Of a stretch of 8,652 nucleotides of DNA, positions 7,365 through 8,652 are shown piece after piece. Below the pieces are notes generated by a model, which had not been told where the DNA came from, searched no databases, and saw nothing but the letters and a program-made list of their open reading frames with translations. Position 1 is the first letter of the stretch. The number at the start of each line of letters is the position of its first letter. The stretch is from Lachnospiraceae bacterium (lineage in GTDB: Bacteria; Bacillota; Clostridia; Lachnospirales; Lachnospiraceae): positions 1-8,652 of the forward strand of contig JAJPZP010000132.1 of the NCBI GenBank assembly GCA_021204285.1, in the 5' to 3' direction. The translations under genes were made by a program, and so were the position numbers.

Positions 7365-8022
7365 GGCGCAGAAGACGGCGGAAGAGTTTCGCCAGGCCGG
7401 CGGCAGAGCCGAGGCTTATAAGATCGATCTGTGTAACGCAGATGAGATTGAGGCCATGATGGATTATGTGGCTGAGAAATACGGCCGTATCGACGTGCTG
7501 GTCAATGACGCGGGCATCAACATCCGCGAGTGGGCTACGGATTTCGATCTTGACAAGATGGATTTTGTCATGAATCTGAATCTGCGCGCCTATTTTGTCT
7601 GCTCACGCTGCGCTGCGCGCTATATGAAGAAACAGGGGACAGGCAGCATCGTCTGCATTTCCTCTACAAATTCCAAACGCTATACGACCAAGCGCGTCGC
7701 ATATAATACGTCCAAGGCGGCGGTCAACGGTCTGGTTGGAACGCTCGGCGTGGAGTGGGGGCGCTTTGGGATCCGTATCAACGCGGTGGCTCCGGGCTAT
7801 GTCATGACGGATATGGTGAAGCAGGGCGTTGAAGAAGGCAACATCAATGTGGAAAAGATCATGCAGATCATCCCGATGAAGCGTTTCCTTGAGGTTGAAG
7901 AGATTGCGAAGGCAGTCGTGTTCCTGGCTTCCGACGAGGCCAGCGGCATTACCGGACAGACGCTGTTTGTGGATGGCGGCTGGAGCCAGTGCGGCCTGCC
8001 GGAGGGACCGGATGGTCCGTGA
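7240..8022 (+). CDS. Short-chain dehydrogenase/reductase (SDR 2)
   Basis: Second probable NAD(P)-dependent SDR (260 aa, normal length for a classical SDR). The cofactor motif TGSAKGIG spans residues 13-20. Asp in IIADIM at the end of strand 2 suggests NAD(H). The NNAG motif reads NDAG. The catalytic residues are Ser142, Tyr155 and Lys159 (YNTSK), with the standard 13-residue Ser-Tyr spacing. INAVAPGYVMTDM and the terminal ITGQTLFVDGG are typical of the family, including gluconate 5-dehydrogenase- and 2-deoxy-gluconate 3-dehydrogenase-like members. It is a diverged paralogue of SDR 1, so the two may catalyse successive or opposite steps such as oxidation then reduction of a sugar-acid carbon. 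It is the last gene of the forward run; a strong stem-loop follows 19 nt after the stop. Substrate not determinable from sequence. Confidence 0.92.
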   Translation: MKKLKDKVTIVTGSAKGIGKGIAKGFVEEGAQVIIADIMEDEAQKTAEEFRQAGGRAEAYKIDLCNADEIEAMMDYVAEKYGRIDVLVNDAGINIREWATDFDLDKMDFVMNLNLRAYFVCSRCAARYMKKQGTGSIVCISSTNSKRYTTKRVAYNTSKAAVNGLVGTLGVEWGRFGIRINAVAPGYVMTDMVKQGVEEGNINVEKIMQIIPMKRFLEVEEIAKAVVFLASDEASGITGQTLFVDGGWSQCGLPEGPDGP

Positions 8023-8041
8023 CGGGCTGCAGGGCAAAGAC

Positions 8042-8082
8042 GAAGGGCCGGGAGTCAAAGAGAGGAAGACTCCCGGCCCTTC
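8042..8082. terminator. Probable bidirectional intrinsic terminator between convergent genes
   Basis: A perfect 15-bp inverted repeat: GAAGGGCCGGGAGTC (8042-8056) pairs with GACTCCCGGCCCTTC (8068-8082) around an 11-nt loop. It lies between the SDR 2 stop (8022) and the kinase stop (8107, opposite strand). A modest T-rich run (ATCTTTTC, 8083-8090) follows on the plus strand, and CGTCTTTGCC follows on the minus strand. Both tails are short, so the strength of the GC-rich stem probably matters most. It is expected to end both transcripts. Confidence 0.82.
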
Positions 8083-8106
8083 ATCTTTTCACATTAAAGA
8101 CTGCTG

Positions 8107-8652
8107 TCAGAATGCAGGGTTGTTGTTTTGATAACATGTCAGATAACGTGCGAACTTCCTTTGATAGAAGTCGGCTTTGGCCGCGTCCGGCCGGATAATC
8201 CTTGCGGCGGGCGGACGGAAAGTGCTGATATCTTTCAGAAGGCCAAGATGCTCCATCGCGAGCACTGCGGCGCCCATCATGGAGCCGTGCTCTATGGTAT
8301 CCACTTCCAGATCGGTCTGGAAGATATCCGCGCACATCTGCGTCCAGGATTCCGAGCGGAGGATGCCGCCGGAAAATTTGATCCTGTTTGGGACGCCATT
8401 CAGTCTGGTCAGTGTCTGATAGCACTGATACAGGTTGAACAGCGTACCTTCCTGCACGGCGCGGTACAGGTCAAAGACGGTATGGTGAGGCTTCACTTCC
8501 AGGAAGCCGCCGCTGCCCTCATCATTCCATCCGGGACAGCGTTCGCCGAACAAAAAGGGAAGAAAAACCGGCGTATCCTCCGCTTCATGCGTTTGACTCT
8601 CGATCTCCGAGTAGGACATTTCTGACGGAAACATTTTGCCGCGGAACCAGTC
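8107..8652 (-). CDS. FGGY-family carbohydrate kinase, C-terminal part (runs off the window)
   Basis: Probable ATP-dependent sugar or sugar-acid kinase of the gluconokinase/xylulokinase superfamily; only the C-terminal domain is visible. The frame stays open past the ATG at 8634 to the edge, with preceding codons reading DWFRGK, so the true start lies beyond the window. Visible hallmarks are PFLFGERCPGWN, then a RAVQEG helix, the ATP-site motif SGGILRSESWTQMCADIF, and EHGSMMGAAVLA near the end. The stop is TGA at 8107-8109, after YQNNNPAF. It converges on the SDR operon and shares its terminator, so it is a separate transcription unit. The location fits phosphorylation of a related sugar, but the N-terminal substrate-binding domain is not in view, so gluconate, xylulose or other substrates cannot be distinguished. 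Confidence 0.9.
   Translation of the reverse strand, partial: DWFRGKMFPSEMSYSEIESQTHEAEDTPVFLPFLFGERCPGWNDEGSGGFLEVKPHHTVFDLYRAVQEGTLFNLYQCYQTLTRLNGVPNRIKFSGGILRSESWTQMCADIFQTDLEVDTIEHGSMMGAAVLAMEHLGLLKDISTFRPPAARIIRPDAAKADFYQRKFARYLTCYQNNNPAF

Noticed and set aside
8128..8625. Plus-strand open frame (165 codons) opposite the kinase
   Set aside because: The minus strand encodes clear FGGY kinase motifs across the same span; the plus-strand translation has none.

Overview
The window holds a run of eight co-directional (+ strand) catabolic genes followed by one convergent (- strand) gene. The 5' end cuts the first gene and the 3' end cuts the last. Coding density is very high: gaps are 6 to 28 nt and two gene pairs overlap. 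Strong AAAGGAGG-type ribosome binding sites, moderate-to-high GC, and a CtBP-type dehydrogenase and AcoA-type E1 alpha of the kind common in Clostridia suggest a Firmicute, perhaps a gut Lachnospiraceae-like bacterium. That assignment is inference; no marker gene is present.

Layout: (1) HpcH/HpaI-family class II aldolase, 5'-truncated by the window; (2) CtBP-like D-2-hydroxyacid dehydrogenase; (3-6) a complete 2-oxoacid/acetoin dehydrogenase complex: E1 alpha, E1 beta, E2 with one lipoyl and two tandem E3-binding domains, and E3; (7-8) two short-chain dehydrogenases (SDRs) whose reading frames overlap by 125 nt; then a perfect 15-bp stem-loop, probably a two-way terminator; (9) the C-terminal part of an FGGY-family sugar kinase on the opposite strand. 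No RNA gene, mobile element or CRISPR array was seen.

How the genes may work together (inference): the SDRs and the hydroxyacid dehydrogenase would carry out NAD(P)-linked redox steps on a sugar, polyol or sugar acid. The aldolase would split a 2-keto-3-deoxy acid into pyruvate and an aldehyde. The dehydrogenase complex would turn pyruvate, or another 2-oxo acid or diketone made by the pathway, into acyl-CoA plus NADH. The E1 subunits look most like the acetoin dehydrogenase branch, but the neighbours point to carbohydrate-acid catabolism, so the substrate is open. The points most worth following up are that substrate, the duplicated E3-binding domain in E2, the out-of-phase overlap and odd C-terminal tail of the first SDR, and a cysteine cluster around the metal-binding glutamate of the aldolase.
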